NCBI GenBank assembly: GCA_001770815.1
Contig: MESD01000043.1
Span: 1 to 64,000 of the forward strand
Direction of reading: 5' to 3'
DNA length: 64,000 bases
DNA from: Burkholderiales bacterium RIFCSPHIGHO2_12_FULL_69_20
Lineage (GTDB): Bacteria; Pseudomonadota; Gammaproteobacteria; Burkholderiales; Burkholderiaceae_C
Position numbers and translations under genes: made by a program. The notes under the pieces were generated by a model, which saw only the letters and a program-made list of their open reading frames with translations, was not told the DNA's origin and ran no database searches. The stretch's first letter is position 1. Each line of letters starts with the position of its first letter. This document shows positions 63,027 to 64,000 of this stretch, piece after piece.

Positions 63027-63368
63027 TCAGCGGCTGGCTTGCGACACACGCAGGCTGGCGGGTGCGGTGTAGCCATCCACCTCGGCGTTGATGGCCTTGA
63101 GCTCACCGCTCTGGATGGCCTGCGCGGTTTGCGCCTTGATGGCGGCGCGCGTGGCATGGCTGCGCACCGGCTCCATGTAACCGGCCGACCAGGCCTTGGT
63201 CAGGCCGGTCTGGCGGGCGGTGGCCAGCTCGGCGCTGACGGCGGCGCGGGTCTTGCCGCTTTGCACGGCCTGCAGCCAGGTGTCGGGCGTGGCTTCCTGG
63301 GCCAAGGCGCTGCCGGCAGCGGCGGCGGTCAGGGCGATGGCGGCGATCAGGGATTGGGTGGCGTTCAT
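63027..63368 (-). CDS. DUF4148 family secreted protein
   Basis: A 113-residue protein of the DUF4148 family, which is abundant and species-specific in Burkholderiales. The signal peptide ends near AGSALAQ, and the body has the repeated-looking segments GKTRAAVSAELATAR and ATRAAIKAQTAQAI. The function is unknown; these genes are often next to metal-responsive regulators. The ATG at 63368 is preceded by AAGGAC-like sequence. It is divergent from the response regulator. Confidence 0.87.
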   Translation of the reverse strand: MNATQSLIAAIALTAAAAGSALAQEATPDTWLQAVQSGKTRAAVSAELATARQTGLTKAWSAGYMEPVRSHATRAAIKAQTAQAIQSGELKAINAEVDGYTAPASLRVSQASR

Positions 63369-63432
63369 GGTGCTGTCCTTCAGGTGGGTTGCAATGGGAT
63401 TCGTGTCGGTCCGGTGTGGCGGGTGGGGTGTT

Positions 63433-63464
63433 GTCACAGCGCCGACCACGGAATGAACTGTGAC
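63433..63464. promoter_or_regulatory. Wide-spaced inverted repeat in the DUF4148/regulator promoter
   Basis: GTCACAG (63433-63439) and CTGTGAC (63458-63464) are perfect complements 18 bases apart. They may be two half-sites on the DUF4148 side of the divergent promoter. Confidence 0.4.
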
Positions 63465-63494
63465 CAGCGCAGCCAACGTCTTGCGGACAGCCAC

Positions 63495-63510
63495 ATGACA
63501 AAAATGTCAT
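63495..63510. promoter_or_regulatory. CusR/CopR-like operator box
   Basis: ATGACAAAAATGTCAT is a perfect 6-4-6 inverted repeat located 36 bases before the response regulator. It closely resembles the TGACAA-N2-TTGTCA box of the copper regulator CusR. Autoregulation, and control of the divergent DUF4148 gene, is inferred. Confidence 0.6.
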
Positions 63511-63546
63511 CCAGCAGGCCTGTGCCCAGTGGCACCATGCGCTCCC

Positions 63547-64000
63547 ATGCGACTCCTGGTGATCGAGGACGAGGTCAAGCTCGCGCAGTACCTGTACAAG
63601 GGCCTGAGCGAAAACGGCCATGTGGTGGACCTGGCCCATGACGGCATCGAAGGCCGGCGCCTGGCCATCGGCGGTGAATACGACCTCGTGCTGCTGGATG
63701 TGATGCTGCCCGGCATCGACGGTTTCGGTGTGCTGCAGGCCATCCGCGCCGAGAAGCGCCACCTGCCGGTGCTGATGCTCACCGCCCGCGACCGGGTGGA
63801 AGACCGGGTGCGCGGTTTGGAGCAAGGCGCCGACGACTACCTCGTCAAGCCCTTCGCCTTCAGCGAGCTGCTGGCGCGGGTGGGCGCGCTGTTGCGCCGT
63901 GGCCAGCAGGTTGGCGCCCAGCCCGCCACCGAGCTGCACCTGGCCGACCTCAGCCTGGATCTGCTGAGCCGGCGTGCCGAGCGCCGCAGCGAGCGCCTGG
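63547..64000 (+). CDS. OmpR-family response regulator, heavy-metal (CusR-like) type, partial
   Basis: The first 151 codons of an OmpR/CusR-type regulator; the winged-helix domain is cut off by the window end. The receiver has the acidic pair ED (7-8), phosphoacceptor D51 in LLDVMLPGIDGF, LTARDRVEDRVRG and KPFAF. This opening (MRLLVIEDEVKLAQYLYKGL) is typical of the copper/silver regulators CusR, CopR and IrlR. A cognate kinase should lie just beyond the window. Confidence 0.88.
   Translation, partial: MRLLVIEDEVKLAQYLYKGLSENGHVVDLAHDGIEGRRLAIGGEYDLVLLDVMLPGIDGFGVLQAIRAEKRHLPVLMLTARDRVEDRVRGLEQGADDYLVKPFAFSELLARVGALLRRGQQVGAQPATELHLADLSLDLLSRRAERRSERL

Noticed and set aside
60888-63641. Plus-strand open frame of 917 codons opposite the sensor kinase
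   Set aside because: It crosses the kinase, the DUF4148 gene, and the start of the CusR-like regulator in wrong frames; no recognisable domain.

Overview
The window is high-GC chromosomal DNA with dense, often overlapping operons. Protein content and gene order (dapB-exbB-exbD-leuS-lptE-holA, hpf-ptsN-hprK, a box benzoate cluster with a Liv-type transporter) point to a betaproteobacterium of the order Burkholderiales. The Rubrivivax/Leptothrix/Ideonella neighbourhood is plausible, but that genus-level guess is inference. I saw no rRNA, tRNA, CRISPR array, prophage or insertion sequence.

Layout. 1-10362: aerobic benzoate module, with boxB (cut by the window edge), boxC, the boxR regulator, a benzoate-CoA ligase, an alpha/beta hydrolase and a five-gene ABC importer that probably brings in the aromatic acid. 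TGCA-containing BoxR/BzdR-type operators lie over the promoters. 10400-15689: a TerC membrane protein, an AcoR-like regulator without an AAA+ domain, and a divergent PQQ alcohol dehydrogenase that carries the lanthanide-type Asp signature, with a small cytochrome c and a XoxJ-like binding protein. 15760-16161: a lone type IV prepilin-like protein. 16272-22083: a fructose/ribose-type sugar system (binding protein, permease, ATPase, FucU/RbsD mutarotase, ROK regulator) divergent from a PfkB kinase, with a palindromic operator between them. 22093-32451: nitrilase-family hydrolase, YhdP, GlnE, a rhombosortase-like intramembrane protease, an EamA exporter and a GST. 32535-34114: a diiron ferritin-like protein and a secreted glutathione peroxidase.

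34460-41617 is an eight-gene, head-to-tail operon (flavin amine oxidase, DUF1365, cyclopropane-fatty-acid-synthase-like methylase, chalcone-isomerase-like, MFS, DUF3833, SDR, NTF2-like). Its content resembles the singlet-oxygen/furan-fatty-acid locus of Rhodobacter and it is the best candidate here for a little-described system. 41655-44461: a TonB-C-like periplasmic protein, CorA and two response regulators. 44865-46862: hpf, ptsN, hprK. 46881-56942: fur, bamE, dapB, exbB, exbD, an inserted acyltransferase/SGNH pair, leuS, lptE, holA. 56978-60019: ghrA-like, pncC, pgpA, thiL. 60082-64000: a DctS/DctR-like two-component pair, a DUF4148 protein and the start of a CusR-like regulator.

Two families of palindromic interspersed repeats stand out. 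One family sits, in the same orientation relative to transcription, directly after the first secreted-protein gene of three separate operons. A member of the other family appears to be inserted in frame inside boxC, adding 28 residues to the protein.
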